Source: Phenylobacterium sp. (GTDB lineage Bacteria > Pseudomonadota > Alphaproteobacteria > Caulobacterales > Caulobacteraceae). From it: DNA of 64,000 bases. Position numbers and translations under genes: made by a program. The notes beneath the pieces were generated by a model. The model ran no database searches. It saw nothing but the letters and a program-made list of their open reading frames with translations, and had not been told where the DNA came from. The DNA lies in NCBI RefSeq assembly GCF_025934275.1, contig NZ_JAICYI010000009.1, positions 1 to 64,000 on the forward strand, written 5' to 3'. Positions 16,856-26,953 of the stretch are shown piece after piece; within the stretch, counting starts at the first letter, position 1; each line of letters starts with the position of its first letter.

Positions 16856-17596
16856 ATGGACTTCCCTTCGCCGCTGCTGCCCGGCCGCCTGCTCCGCCGC
16901 TACAAGCGCTTCCTGGCCGACGTGGAGCTGGACGGCGGCGAGGTGGTCACGGCCCACTGCCCCAACCCCGGCGCGATGATCGGGCTGAACATGCCCGGAC
17001 TGACATGCTGGCTGTCCAAGTCACCCGATCCGAAGCGCAAGCTGCCCTACACATGGGAACTGGTGGAGGTTCCGAACGAGATTTCGGGCGGTTTTGTAAC
17101 CTGTGGCTTGAACACCCTGCATCCCAACCGGCTGGTCGCAGAGGCGCTGGCGGCGGCTGCGATCCCGGAGCTCGCCGGCTACGCCAATCACCGGCGCGAG
17201 GTGCGTTACGGGACCAACTCTCGGGTCGACTTCCTGCTCACCGATCCCGAGCGGTCCGCCTGCTGGCTGGAGGTCAAGAACGTCCATCTGCGCCGGCAGG
17301 GCGCGCTGGCGGAGTTCCCGGACTGTGTGGCGGCGCGCTCCACCAGGCACCTGCGGGAGCTTGTTGCCCGGGCCGAGGCCGGCGAGCGGGCGGTGGTGCT
17401 GTTCGTCGTGCAACGGACCGACTGCGAGGCGTTCGCCGCGGCCGCCGACTGCGATGCCGCCTTCGCCGCCGCGCTGGCCGATGTCGCGGCTCGCGGGGTG
17501 GAGGTCCTGGTCTACGGCTGCGAAATCACGCCCGAGCGGGTGCGCATCGCCCGGCCACTGCCATGGATCGACCCGGGCGCGGGCCTGCGGCGTTGA
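16856..17596 (+). CDS. sfsA: SfsA family protein
   Basis: A 246-residue SfsA homologue. It has the N-terminal OB-like part ([31 protein letters not shown]) and the C-terminal nuclease-like core ([30 protein letters not shown]). ExK in LEVKN is the conserved PD-(D/E)XK-like residue pair. SfsA was named for sugar fermentation stimulation and described as a DNA-binding protein; its biochemical role is poorly settled. It starts at the only well-placed ATG and is followed 69 nt later by map, a neighbour pair often seen in alphaproteobacteria. Confidence 0.95.
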   Translation: MDFPSPLLPGRLLRRYKRFLADVELDGGEVVTAHCPNPGAMIGLNMPGLTCWLSKSPDPKRKLPYTWELVEVPNEISGGFVTCGLNTLHPNRLVAEALAAAAIPELAGYANHRREVRYGTNSRVDFLLTDPERSACWLEVKNVHLRRQGALAEFPDCVAARSTRHLRELVARAEAGERAVVLFVVQRTDCEAFAAAADCDAAFAAALADVAARGVEVLVYGCEITPERVRIARPLPWIDPGAGLRR

Positions 17597-17665
17597 ACTC
17601 TCGGGCAACCGTTGTCACATAGGCTCTCACCAGGAGCGGGCCGGCGCGGACCCGCGGAGCAGGTC

Positions 17666-18490
17666 ATGGCTTCCACCGACATCCTCGACGCCGAGCACCG
17701 CACCGGCCGCATCAAGGTCCACAAGCCCGAGGACTTCGAGGGCATGCGGCGCGCGGGCCGCCTGGCGGCCGAGTGCCTCGACATGCTGGTCCCGCACGTG
17801 GTTCCAGGCGCCGTCACCGACGATCTGGACCGCATGGCGCGGGAGTTCATCCTGGACCACGGCGCGCTGCCCGCCTGCCTCGGCTACCGCGGCTACACCA
17901 AGACGCTCTGCATCAGCCCCAACCACATCGTCTGCCACGGCATCCCGGGCGAGCGGAGCTTGCGCGAAGGCGACATCGCCAACATCGACGTCACGGTGAT
18001 CGTCGACGGATGGCACGGCGACACCTCGCGCATGTACGGCGTCGGCCAGATCGCGCCGCGCGCCAAGCGGCTGGTCGAGGTCACCTATGAGGCGCTCGAG
18101 CGCGGCCTGGCTGCGGTGAAGCCCGGCGCCACGACCGGCGACATCGGTCACGCCATCCAATCCTACGTCGAGAGCATGCGCTGCTCGGTGGTGCGCGACT
18201 TCTGCGGCCATGGGGTCGGGCGGGTGTTCCACGACGCCCCCAACATCCTGCACTTCGGCCAGCGGGGAACCGGCGAGGTGCTGAAGCCCGGCATGTTCTT
18301 CACCATCGAGCCGATGGTGAACCTGGGCAAGCATCCGGTGAAGCTGCTGGCCGACGGCTGGACCGCGGTCACCCGCGACAAGTCGCTGTCGGCGCAATGC
18401 GAACACTCGGTGGGCGTGACGGAGGCGGCCTACGAGGTCTTCACCGTCTCGCCCGCAGGCCTCTTCAAGCCGCCGCTGCAGTCAGCGTAA
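17666..18490 (+). CDS. map: Methionine aminopeptidase, type I
   Basis: A 274-residue type I methionine aminopeptidase that removes the N-terminal Met from nascent proteins. Metal-site residues are in place: the Asp pair in NIDVTVIVDGWHGDTSRM, the His of FCGHGVG, Glu in TIEPMV and Glu in QCEHSVGVT. HGIPG at about residue 93 holds the substrate-binding His. A short N-terminal extension precedes the catalytic core, as usual in this class. The ATG at 17666, with AGCAGG upstream, is chosen over an in-frame ATG at 17612, which adds a non-homologous leader. Confidence 0.97.
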   Translation: MASTDILDAEHRTGRIKVHKPEDFEGMRRAGRLAAECLDMLVPHVVPGAVTDDLDRMAREFILDHGALPACLGYRGYTKTLCISPNHIVCHGIPGERSLREGDIANIDVTVIVDGWHGDTSRMYGVGQIAPRAKRLVEVTYEALERGLAAVKPGATTGDIGHAIQSYVESMRCSVVRDFCGHGVGRVFHDAPNILHFGQRGTGEVLKPGMFFTIEPMVNLGKHPVKLLADGWTAVTRDKSLSAQCEHSVGVTEAAYEVFTVSPAGLFKPPLQSA

Positions 18491-18521
18491 GCTCGCGCCC
18501 TCGCCGTCCGCGAGGGGACGC

Positions 18522-19055
18522 ATGTTCGAGCACTGGGACAGCTTCTACCTGCTGACCGGCGGCGCGGCCGGCGGGCTGATCGGCCTGCTGTTCATCGTCG
18601 CCACCCTGACCAAGGGCGCGCAGGACGCCGACAGCGCGCTCCGCGGCGCCTCGATCTTCATGACCCCGATCGTGGTCAACCTCGCCGTCGTGCTGGCGGT
18701 GAGCGGCGTGGCGGCGGCCCCCGGCCTCACGCGAGCGGAGAACGGCGCTCTCCTGGCGCTCGCCGCGGCCATCGGCGTCTTCGCTTCGGGCTGGGTGATC
18801 TTCCATATCGGGGTGAACCGCACGCTTCGGGCGGCGCATTGGACGGACATCTGGTGCTATGGCGCGATGCCGCTCGGGGCCCACGCCCTGCTCGCGGCCG
18901 CGACGGCGGCGATCTGGCTCCGGCCCGACTGGACCGCGCGGGGCGTGGCCGTCAGCCTGATGGCGGTGCTGCTGATCGCCATCCGCAACGCCTGGGACCT
19001 GGTGACCTGGATCTCGGCCAAGGCGCCCGGCCGGCCCGCCGGCGAGACCAGCTAG
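18522..19055 (+). CDS. Hypothetical membrane protein, five predicted helices
   Basis: A 177-residue protein that I do not assign to a named family. About five hydrophobic helices are visible: near 9-30, 46-66, 74-95, 110-130 and 140-162. An N-terminal amphipathic start (FEHWDSFYLLTGGAAGGLIGLLFIV) is followed by a short acidic loop. It begins 31 nt after map and may be co-transcribed with it. No catalytic motif or signal peptide was recognised. Codon usage and composition match the surroundings, so it is probably a real gene. Confidence 0.75.
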   Translation: MFEHWDSFYLLTGGAAGGLIGLLFIVATLTKGAQDADSALRGASIFMTPIVVNLAVVLAVSGVAAAPGLTRAENGALLALAAAIGVFASGWVIFHIGVNRTLRAAHWTDIWCYGAMPLGAHALLAAATAAIWLRPDWTARGVAVSLMAVLLIAIRNAWDLVTWISAKAPGRPAGETS

Positions 19056-19142
19056 GGCCTTCTCAGCGCTGGTTACGTTTTCCTCACTTGCCAGCGTCGC
19101 CGGAAACGGCTCACCTCTCCGCAACCTGGAGTGGGACGGCCG

Positions 19143-20018
<876 letters not shown>

Positions 20019-20033
20019 GACTCGAGCTCGGCC

Positions 20034-23000
20034 ATGTTCTTCAAGATCGCGGGCTTCGAGTTCCGCTACCAGACGCGCAACCCGGTCTTCTGGGTGGCCG
20101 TCGTGCTCTTCACCCTGCTCTCGTTCGGCGCGGTCGCCTCCGACAACGTGCAGATCGGAAATACGGCCAACATCCACAAGAACGCGCCGTGGGTGATCGC
20201 CCAAACGAGCCTGATCTTCGCGGTGATCTACATGTTCGTGACCACCGCGTTCGTGGCCAATGTGGTGATCCGCGACGACGAGACCGGCTTCGGGCCCATG
20301 GTGCGCGCCACGCGGGTCTCGAAGTTCGACTACCTGTTCGGCCGCTTCACCGGCGCCTATCTGGCCGCCACGCTGTCCTTCGCAGCGGTGCCGCTCGGCA
20401 TGTGGCTGGGCTCGCTGATGCCGTGGGTCGACCGCGAGACGCTGGGGCCGACGATGCCCGGCGCCTACCTTTACGCCTTCGCCTGGTCGGCCAGCGTGCT
20501 GTTCCTCTCGTCGGCGATCTTCTTCGCGCTCGCCACCGTCACGCGCTCGATGATGTGGACCTATGTCGGCGTGGTCGCTTTCATCGTGCTGCGCTCGATC
20601 TTCGGGCTCCTGCTGTCGCGCCAGGGCTTCGAACAGACCGCGGCGCTCTGGGAGCCGAACGGGGTCTCGGCCTTCGGGCTCGCCACCCGCTACTGGACCG
20701 CCAGCGAGCGCAACGCCCTGCTTCCGGCGATCCAGGGGCTGATCCTCTGGAACCGCATCATATGGACCGTCATCGGCGTGGGATTCCTGGGCCTCGCCTA
20801 CGTCCTGTTCCACTTCGAGACCGGCCGCGCCTCGAAGCGTCAGCGGCGGGAGGCGAAGCTCGCCGCGGGCGCCGCCGAAGTCGCCGCCGCGCCGCAGGCG
20901 GGGGCCCTTCCCTCGCCGCGCTTCAATGCCGCCACCGCCTGGGCGCAGCTCTGGGCGCGGACTCGCCTCGACATGGGCCAGGTGTTCAAGAGCCCGGCTT
21001 ATTTCGTGCTGCTGGCGCTGGCGGCCCTGCTCTCGGTCGTCAACCTGTGGCTCTCCACGGACGTGAGCCTTTACGGCGGACGCACCTACCCCGTGACGCG
21101 CGTCATGATCACGGCGCTCAACGGCATCTTCTCGGCCATGGTGCTGATCATCGCCATCTACTATGCGGGCGAGCTGGTCTGGCGTGAGCGCGAGCGGCGG
21201 ACGGCGGAGATCATCGACGCGACGGCGACGCCGGACTGGGCGTTCGTCGTCCCCAAGACGCTGGCGATCTCGCTGGTCCTGATCTCCACCTTCGCGATCA
21301 GCGTGGTGGTCGCTGTGATCATCCAGCTGATCAAGGGCTTCGGCGACCTCCAGCTCGGCGAATATCTGCTCTGGTGGCTGATCCCGCAGTCGATCGATGC
21401 GATCCTGCTCGCGGCCCTGGCGATCTTCATCCAGGCCCTAAGCCCCAACAAGTTCATCGGCTGGGGCGTGATGGTGGTCTATCTGATCTCCAACATCGTG
21501 ATGACCAGCCTGGGGCTGGAGCACAATCTCTACACCTATGGCAGCGGCCCGAACGTGCCGCTCTCCGACATGAACGGCCAGGGCCGCTTCTGGCAGGGCG
21601 CCTACTGGTTCCGGCTCTACTGGTCGGCGTTCGCGCTGATCCTGCTGAGCCTCGCCTACGGTCTCTGGCGACGCGGCACGGAGCCTCGGCTCGGGCCGCG
21701 GCTGCGCCGCCTGCCCGCCAGGCTGAAGGGCGGCGCGGGCGTCCTGCTGGGCGGGGCCGTCCTGGTGTTCGCGGCGAGCGGCGTCTTCATCTTCATCAAC
21801 ACCGACGTCTGGAATCCCTACCGCACCCATCTGGACGCCGAGCGCTTCCAGGCCGACGCGGAGAAGGCGTTGTGGCGCTACGCCGCCACGCCCGAGCCGA
21901 CGATCACCGGCGTCAAGCTCGACGTGCAGCTCTTCCCGCGCGGCCCCAAGGTGGAGACCACGGGAAGCTATGTGATCGAGAACCGCACCGGCGCCCCGCT
22001 CTCCGAGGCGCATATCGGCTTCGGCGACCGCGACCTGGAGGTGAGGTCGCTCACGATCGAGGGCGCCCATGCGGTCCGGCAGGTGAAGCCGTTCAGCTTC
22101 TGGATCTTCGCCTTCAACCAACCCATGCAGCCTGGCGAGCGGCGCACGGTGAGGTTCCAAACGGTCCGCGAGCAGCGCGGATTCGCCAACCGCGCCAACC
22201 TGACGCGGATCGTCCGCAACGGCTCGTTCATCAACGACACCGAAGTGACGCCCGGCTTCGGCTTCGACCGCAATGCGGTGCTCACCGACCGAACCAAGCG
22301 GCGCAAGTATGGCCTGCCGCCGGAGCGACGGATGCCGAAGCTCGGCGACCCTGCGGCGACCCGGTTCAGCTTCATCCGACACGATTCCGACTGGGTGACC
22401 TCGGATATCACGCTGACCACCGACGCCGACCAGGTTCCGATCGCGCCGGGCTACAAGGTCTCCGAGACGACCGCGAACGGCCGCCGCACGGCCCGCTTCG
22501 TGACCGAGACGCCGATCCTGCACTTCTTCTCGATGCAGTCGGCCCGCTATGCGGTGAAGACGGTGACCTACAAGGGCGTGGCGATCAGCGTCTATTACGA
22601 TCCCAAGCATGCCTGGAACGTCGACCGGATGATCAAGACCGGCGAGGCCGGCCTCGACTATTACCAGGCGAACTTCAGCCCCTACCAGTTCCGCCAGCTC
22701 CGGTTCCTGGAGTTCCCGGCCTTCCAAGGCAGCTTCGCCCAGTCGTTCGCGGGCACCGTGCCGTGGTCCGAGGGACTGGTGTTCATCGCCGACGCGCGCG
22801 ATCCCGAGAAGATCGACATGGTGACCTACGTCGGCGCCCACGAGCTCGGCCACCAGTGGTGGGCGCACCAGGTGATCGGGGCCGACGAGCAGGGTGCGAC
22901 CATGCTCGACGAGACGCTGGCCCAGTACTCGGCGCTGATGGTCATGAAGCACATGTACGGGCCGGACATGATCCGGAAGTTCCTGAAGTACGAGCTCGAC

Positions 23001-23633
23001 AGCTACCTCAAGTCACGGGGCGGCGAGGTGGTCGAGGAGCTGCCGCTCGAGCGGGTGGAGAACCAGCCCTACATCCATTACCGCAAGGGCTCGCTAGTCA
23101 TGTACCTGCTGCAGGACAGGATCGGCGAGGAGGCGGTGAACCGGGCGCTCAGGAAGTTCCTGCACGACCACGCCTTCAAGGCCGCGCCATATCCGACGTC
23201 GGCCGAGCTCGTGGCGGACTTCCGCGCCGAGGCGCCGGCCGACAAGCAGCAGCTGATCACCGACCTCTTCGAGCGGATCACGCTCTATGACCTGAAGGCC
23301 AAGTCGGCGAGCTACAAGAAGCGCCCCGACGGCCGCTATGACGTGACCCTGACGCTGCAGGCCAGGAAGATGTACGCCAACGGCCAGGGCAAGGAGACCG
23401 AGGCGCCCTTGAAGGACGAGCTGTTCGACATCGGCGTGTTCACCGCCGAGCCCGGCAAGAAGGGCTTCACCCCCAAGGACGTGCTGGCGTTCCAGACCGT
23501 GCCTGTGCGCTCGGGCCAGCAGACCGTGACGCTGACGGTCGCCAGGCCGCCGAAGTTCGCCGGCATCGATCCCTACAACAAGGAGATCGACCGCAACTCC
23601 GAAGACAACGTGGTGAAGGTGACCGGCGCCTAA
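20034..23633 (+). CDS. ABC-2 permease - M1 aminopeptidase fusion
   Basis: A 1199-residue membrane protein. The N-terminal ~590 residues contain two sets of ABC-2-type membrane helices (1-280 and 310-590), with a final helix at ~575-590. Residues ~620-1199 form a periplasmic-facing M1-like metallopeptidase domain with HELGH at 936-940 and the downstream Glu at 960 in LDETLAQYSAL. The gap to that Glu is 19 residues instead of the classical 18 of M1. With the ATPase just upstream it forms a complete exporter carrying its own peptidase. The substrate is unknown. This architecture is known from genome surveys, but little is known about its role. Confidence 0.92.
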   Translation: MFFKIAGFEFRYQTRNPVFWVAVVLFTLLSFGAVASDNVQIGNTANIHKNAPWVIAQTSLIFAVIYMFVTTAFVANVVIRDDETGFGPMVRATRVSKFDYLFGRFTGAYLAATLSFAAVPLGMWLGSLMPWVDRETLGPTMPGAYLYAFAWSASVLFLSSAIFFALATVTRSMMWTYVGVVAFIVLRSIFGLLLSRQGFEQTAALWEPNGVSAFGLATRYWTASERNALLPAIQGLILWNRIIWTVIGVGFLGLAYVLFHFETGRASKRQRREAKLAAGAAEVAAAPQAGALPSPRFNAATAWAQLWARTRLDMGQVFKSPAYFVLLALAALLSVVNLWLSTDVSLYGGRTYPVTRVMITALNGIFSAMVLIIAIYYAGELVWRERERRTAEIIDATATPDWAFVVPKTLAISLVLISTFAISVVVAVIIQLIKGFGDLQLGEYLLWWLIPQSIDAILLAALAIFIQALSPNKFIGWGVMVVYLISNIVMTSLGLEHNLYTYGSGPNVPLSDMNGQGRFWQGAYWFRLYWSAFALILLSLAYGLWRRGTEPRLGPRLRRLPARLKGGAGVLLGGAVLVFAASGVFIFINTDVWNPYRTHLDAERFQADAEKALWRYAATPEPTITGVKLDVQLFPRGPKVETTGSYVIENRTGAPLSEAHIGFGDRDLEVRSLTIEGAHAVRQVKPFSFWIFAFNQPMQPGERRTVRFQTVREQRGFANRANLTRIVRNGSFINDTEVTPGFGFDRNAVLTDRTKRRKYGLPPERRMPKLGDPAATRFSFIRHDSDWVTSDITLTTDADQVPIAPGYKVSETTANGRRTARFVTETPILHFFSMQSARYAVKTVTYKGVAISVYYDPKHAWNVDRMIKTGEAGLDYYQANFSPYQFRQLRFLEFPAFQGSFAQSFAGTVPWSEGLVFIADARDPEKIDMVTYVGAHELGHQWWAHQVIGADEQGATMLDETLAQYSALMVMKHMYGPDMIRKFLKYELDSYLKSRGGEVVEELPLERVENQPYIHYRKGSLVMYLLQDRIGEEAVNRALRKFLHDHAFKAAPYPTSAELVADFRAEAPADKQQLITDLFERITLYDLKAKSASYKKRPDGRYDVTLTLQARKMYANGQGKETEAPLKDELFDIGVFTAEPGKKGFTPKDVLAFQTVPVRSGQQTVTLTVARPPKFAGIDPYNKEIDRNSEDNVVKVTGA

Positions 23634-23642
23634 GCCGCGCCC

Positions 23643-24026
23643 TCAGGCGCGCGCCATGAACTCGCCGCTCGCGGCGTCGACCATCCCACCCAGGTGCTGC
23701 AGCTGCCAGCGCATGAACAGCCGCCCCAGGTGCAGGCCGAACAGCACCAGCATCGCCGCGTTGCCGGAAAATGTGAGCCACAGATGGGACGGCAGGCTCC
23801 TGGCGCTGACGTGCTCGGCGAACTGGCTGATAATCATCAGCGTCATGCCGCCGAACAATACGACCTGGCTGGCGATCTCGGCGCTGCTTTCGAGGCGCTG
23901 GACGGGGCTTCCGGGCGGGCTGGCGCGCCTCTGGCGCAGGCGTCGGGCCATCAGGTGAAAGGTCATCCCGGCGCCGCCGAGGATGATCAGGAATCCGATC
24001 CAGTTCGTCACTTCCATCCAGGGCAT
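23643..24026 (-). CDS. Hypothetical membrane protein, three helices
   Basis: A 127-residue protein of unknown function. Hydrophobic segments lie at ~8-26, 52-70 and 85-103, with a basic loop (MARRLRQRR) after the first, suggesting a cytoplasmic loop there. The ATG at 24026 has GAGGAG 8 nt upstream. It ends 10 nt from the stop of the convergent ABC permease gene and is divergent from radC. No motif identifies it. Confidence 0.7.
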   Translation of the reverse strand: MPWMEVTNWIGFLIILGGAGMTFHLMARRLRQRRASPPGSPVQRLESSAEIASQVVLFGGMTLMIISQFAEHVSARSLPSHLWLTFSGNAAMLVLFGLHLGRLFMRWQLQHLGGMVDAASGEFMARA

Positions 24027-24226
24027 TCGCCGTCTCCTCCGCGAACGAGGGTTCGAACGGATCGCGCGTTTCGCTTAATTTACTCGGACAGAACATTGCA
24101 AACACCCATTAACCCTGCCGGGCGCTTCGCAAGTGCGCGCTCGATGGTCGGCGCTGAAATTCTGAGGGCGGCAGGATCCGAGATTGAACTGGACATGACG
24201 GAACGCATGGGGAACATTGGCTCTCC

Positions 24227-24976
24227 ATGATCCGCCGTCTCGCCGTCGAGGACGCCGCCGGCCAGCCCGAGCTCTGGGCCGCCGTCAGTCCTGTCCCAAA
24301 GCGCGCGCCGCACTACCTGGGGCACCGCGATCGGCTGCGGGATCGCGCGCTGGCGGGCGGGCTTTCCGCGCTGCCCGACTACGAGCTGCTGGAGCTCCTG
24401 CTGTTCCGGGCGATCCCGCGCGGCGACGTGAAGCCGCTGGCGAAAGGCCTGCTGGCGCGGTTCGGCTCGCTGGCGGCCGTGCTCGGCGCGAGCGCCGACG
24501 AGCTGAAGACCGTCAGCGGCGTCGGGGAGACCGCGGCGCTGGAGCTCAAGCTCGTCCAGGAGGCGGCGCTGCGGGCGGCCAAGACGGCGCTCGCCAAACG
24601 CCCGGTGATCTCCTCCTGGTCGGCGCTCTTGGCCTATGTGAAGCAGGCGCTGGCGCACGAAGCGCGCGAGCAGTTCCGGGTGCTGTTCCTCGACAAGAAG
24701 AACCAGCTGATCGCCGACGAGGTGATGAACCGCGGCACCGTCGATCACGCCCCGGTCTACCCGCGGGAGGTCGCTCGCCGCGCCCTTGAGCTGTCGGCCA
24801 GCGCGGTCATCCTGGTGCACAACCACCCGTCGGGCGACCCCACGCCTTCGGCGGCCGACGTGGACATGACCCGCCAGGTGGCCGAGGCGCTGAAGGCCCT
24901 GCGCATCGCCATCCACGACCATCTCGTGGCCGGCCGCGATGGGGTGGCGAGCTTCAAGGCGCTGGGCCTGATCTGA
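24227..24976 (+). CDS. radC: RadC/JAB-domain protein
   Basis: A 249-residue RadC homologue. An N-terminal UPF0758/helix-hairpin-helix region ([25 protein letters not shown]) is followed by the JAMM metalloprotease-like core with H198, H200, then S and D in [14 protein letters not shown]. The name comes from an old DNA-repair link that later work did not support, so the function is uncertain. The start at ATG 24227 is supported by the RRLAVEDA leader seen in caulobacterial homologues, with a weak ribosome site. It converges on the sugar-kinase gene across a hairpin. Confidence 0.93.
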   Translation: MIRRLAVEDAAGQPELWAAVSPVPKRAPHYLGHRDRLRDRALAGGLSALPDYELLELLLFRAIPRGDVKPLAKGLLARFGSLAAVLGASADELKTVSGVGETAALELKLVQEAALRAAKTALAKRPVISSWSALLAYVKQALAHEAREQFRVLFLDKKNQLIADEVMNRGTVDHAPVYPREVARRALELSASAVILVHNHPSGDPTPSAADVDMTRQVAEALKALRIAIHDHLVAGRDGVASFKALGLI

Positions 24977-25111
24977 CGGCGGACGCGCTCGCCGGCAAGC
25001 CGATCGCCGCAAGACTCCAGGCTGCTGATCATTCGCTATCGTCTGGAACCCGACCGAGCATCGGCCGGTTGGTTGCCGTTCGCAGACGGGCGCCCCCATC
25101 CGGCTGCGAAT

Positions 25112-25162
25112 GGACCGGCCCAACGACATGAGCCCCTCTCTCTCCAGCGGTTGGGCCGGTCC
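25112..25162. terminator. Hairpin between convergent radC and sugar-kinase genes
   Basis: Perfect 13-bp arms at 25112-25124 (GGACCGGCCCAAC) and 25150-25162, with a 25-nt pyrimidine-rich loop. The position between two convergent genes, 3 nt from the stop of the minus-strand gene, suits a bidirectional terminator or RNA 3'-end structure. There is no T tract. Confidence 0.5.
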
Positions 25163-25165
25163 GCC

Positions 25166-26071
25166 TCAATAGGCCGGCTCCGGCATGTCCGAGCGCGGGA
25201 TGATCGCCCCCTCGTGTGCGATGACGGCTTCCGCGAGCCTGCGGCCCGCCGCCACGGCGCGCGTGGCGGCCTCCCCGCGAAGCCGCGCGGCCAGGTAGGC
25301 GGCGTTGAAGGCGTCGCCCGCGCCGGTGGTGTCCACGACCCGCGGCGGGTTGGGAGCGGGGCGGATGTCCAGCACCCCGTCCTCGGAGCGGACCCGCACC
25401 GTGCGATCGGCGAACCGCTCGATCACCTCCGCAGCCTCCGGCGGGTTCCAGCCCCTCAGGTCGGCGCGGTCCTCCTCGCTGAGCGAGATGTAGCGGGCGA
25501 AGGCCGCCGCCCGGCTCAGCGCGGCGCGCGCGACATCCGCCGAGGGCCAAAGGCGCGCCCGATAGTTCACGTCCAGGGCCACCACCGCCCCCGCATGCGT
25601 GGCTGCGGCGAGCAGCGCCAGGAGCTTCGTGCGCCCGGTCTCCCCCACCACCGCCAGGGTCACGCCTGAGAGATAGACCAGGCTCGCCTGGCGGAGCGTC
25701 CGGAGCAGCGCCGGCGCAAGGCCGGCCTCGTCCGACAGACGGAAGAAGTCGCGCACCGGCGCCTCGCTCCGCCAATAGTGGAAGCGGCGCTCGCCCGCCG
25801 CATCGCGCGAGATGGCGTAGAGCCCGGGCAGCCGGCCCGCCGCGCGAACCACCAGCGAGGCGTCGATCCCCTCGTCGGCCATCACCCGCACGATCTCCGC
25901 GCTGAACGGATCTTCCGCCCCCAGGGCCGTCGCATAGCTCACCGGAACGCCGAGGCGGCTCAGATAGACGGCGGTGTTGAAGGTGTCTCCCGCGACGCCG
26001 ATCGCGGCCTGCCGGGGCCCGGTCAGATTGAGCTCCACCATGCATTCACCGATCGCCACGGCTCGCGTCAT
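25166..26071 (-). CDS. kdgK: PfkB-family sugar kinase, probably 2-dehydro-3-deoxygluconokinase
   Basis: A 301-residue ribokinase-family kinase. It has the N-terminal GECMVEL and GGDTFNTA-like segment (GVAGDTFNTAVYL) and the C-terminal PfkB signature DTTGAGDAFNAAYL with the catalytic Asp. The YRARLW stretch and overall similarity to KDG kinases suggest phosphorylation of 2-keto-3-deoxygluconate for the Entner-Doudoroff route. Fructokinase or another sugar kinase remains possible. The ATG at 26071 follows GAGGGG and is preferred to an ATG at 26164 that adds an Arg/Gly-rich leader. Confidence 0.85.
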   Translation of the reverse strand: MTRAVAIGECMVELNLTGPRQAAIGVAGDTFNTAVYLSRLGVPVSYATALGAEDPFSAEIVRVMADEGIDASLVVRAAGRLPGLYAISRDAAGERRFHYWRSEAPVRDFFRLSDEAGLAPALLRTLRQASLVYLSGVTLAVVGETGRTKLLALLAAATHAGAVVALDVNYRARLWPSADVARAALSRAAAFARYISLSEEDRADLRGWNPPEAAEVIERFADRTVRVRSEDGVLDIRPAPNPPRVVDTTGAGDAFNAAYLAARLRGEAATRAVAAGRRLAEAVIAHEGAIIPRSDMPEPAY

Positions 26072-26298
26072 CTTGGAAGCCCCTCGGCTTCGGCGCCGCG
26101 CCCTGTCCGGCCCTCCGGGGCGGGCCGCGGGCGATCCTCCGCTCCGGCCCCTCACGGCTTCCAACGTCCAAGCTTGGCCATTCCATCCATTCCAGCGCGC
26201 CGCGCGGGCCGGCGCCGCGCGCGAGGCGGTTTACAGCCGCCGCGGCGAGCCCTAGGGCTCGGCGTCACGTAACCGTCGCAATCGGACCGAGGCGGCCC

Positions 26299-26943
26299 AT
26301 GCTGAACTGGTTCCAGGCCCTCATGCCGAAGGAGGGCCGGTTCTTCGATCTGTTCGAGGCGCACGCCAAGACGCTGTGCGCGGGCGCGGGCGCCTTGCGG
26401 CGGATGCTTGATGGCGGTCCCGACGTTCCGGAGCGCTGCGCCGAGGTGGCCCGACACGAGCAGGAGGCCGACGAGATCACCCGCGATGCGCTGCTGGCCG
26501 TGCGCCGGACGTTCATCACGCCCTTCGACCGTAGCGACATCATCGACCTGATCACCACGATGGACGACGCCATCGACCAGATGCACAAGACGACCAAGGC
26601 CGTGACTCTGTTCGAGCAGCGGAATTTCCATTCCGACATGGTCAAGCTTGGCGACGTCATCGTCCAGTGCGCCGACCTCACCGCTGAAGCCGTGCCGCTG
26701 CTCAGGTCCATGCGCGCCAACGCGGGCCGGCTGAACCGCCTGGCCGAGGAGGTCACGCGGCTGGAGGACGAATCCGACAGGCTCTACGACGATGGCCTGG
26801 CCGCCCTCTACCGGGGGCCCGCCAAGCGCGATCCGATGGCCTATATCGTGGGTTCGGAGATCTACGATCACCTGGAGAAGGTGGTCGATCGGTTCGAGGA
26901 CGTCGCCAACCGGATCAGCGGCGTGCTGATCGAGCACCTCTGA
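26299..26943 (+). CDS. DUF47 (PhoU-like) protein
   Basis: A 214-residue all-helical protein of the DUF47/TIGR00153 family, structurally related to PhoU. Conserved features are HEQEADEITRD (~51-61), FITPFDRSDIIDL and the acidic DDAIDQMH metal-binding segment. These proteins sit next to Pit transporters and are thought to regulate or assist low-affinity phosphate uptake. It lies 10 nt before pitA in the same operon. The ATG at 26299 has GAGGCGG upstream. Confidence 0.95.
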   Translation: MLNWFQALMPKEGRFFDLFEAHAKTLCAGAGALRRMLDGGPDVPERCAEVARHEQEADEITRDALLAVRRTFITPFDRSDIIDLITTMDDAIDQMHKTTKAVTLFEQRNFHSDMVKLGDVIVQCADLTAEAVPLLRSMRANAGRLNRLAEEVTRLEDESDRLYDDGLAALYRGPAKRDPMAYIVGSEIYDHLEKVVDRFEDVANRISGVLIEHL

Positions 26944-26953
26944 AGGGCGACGC

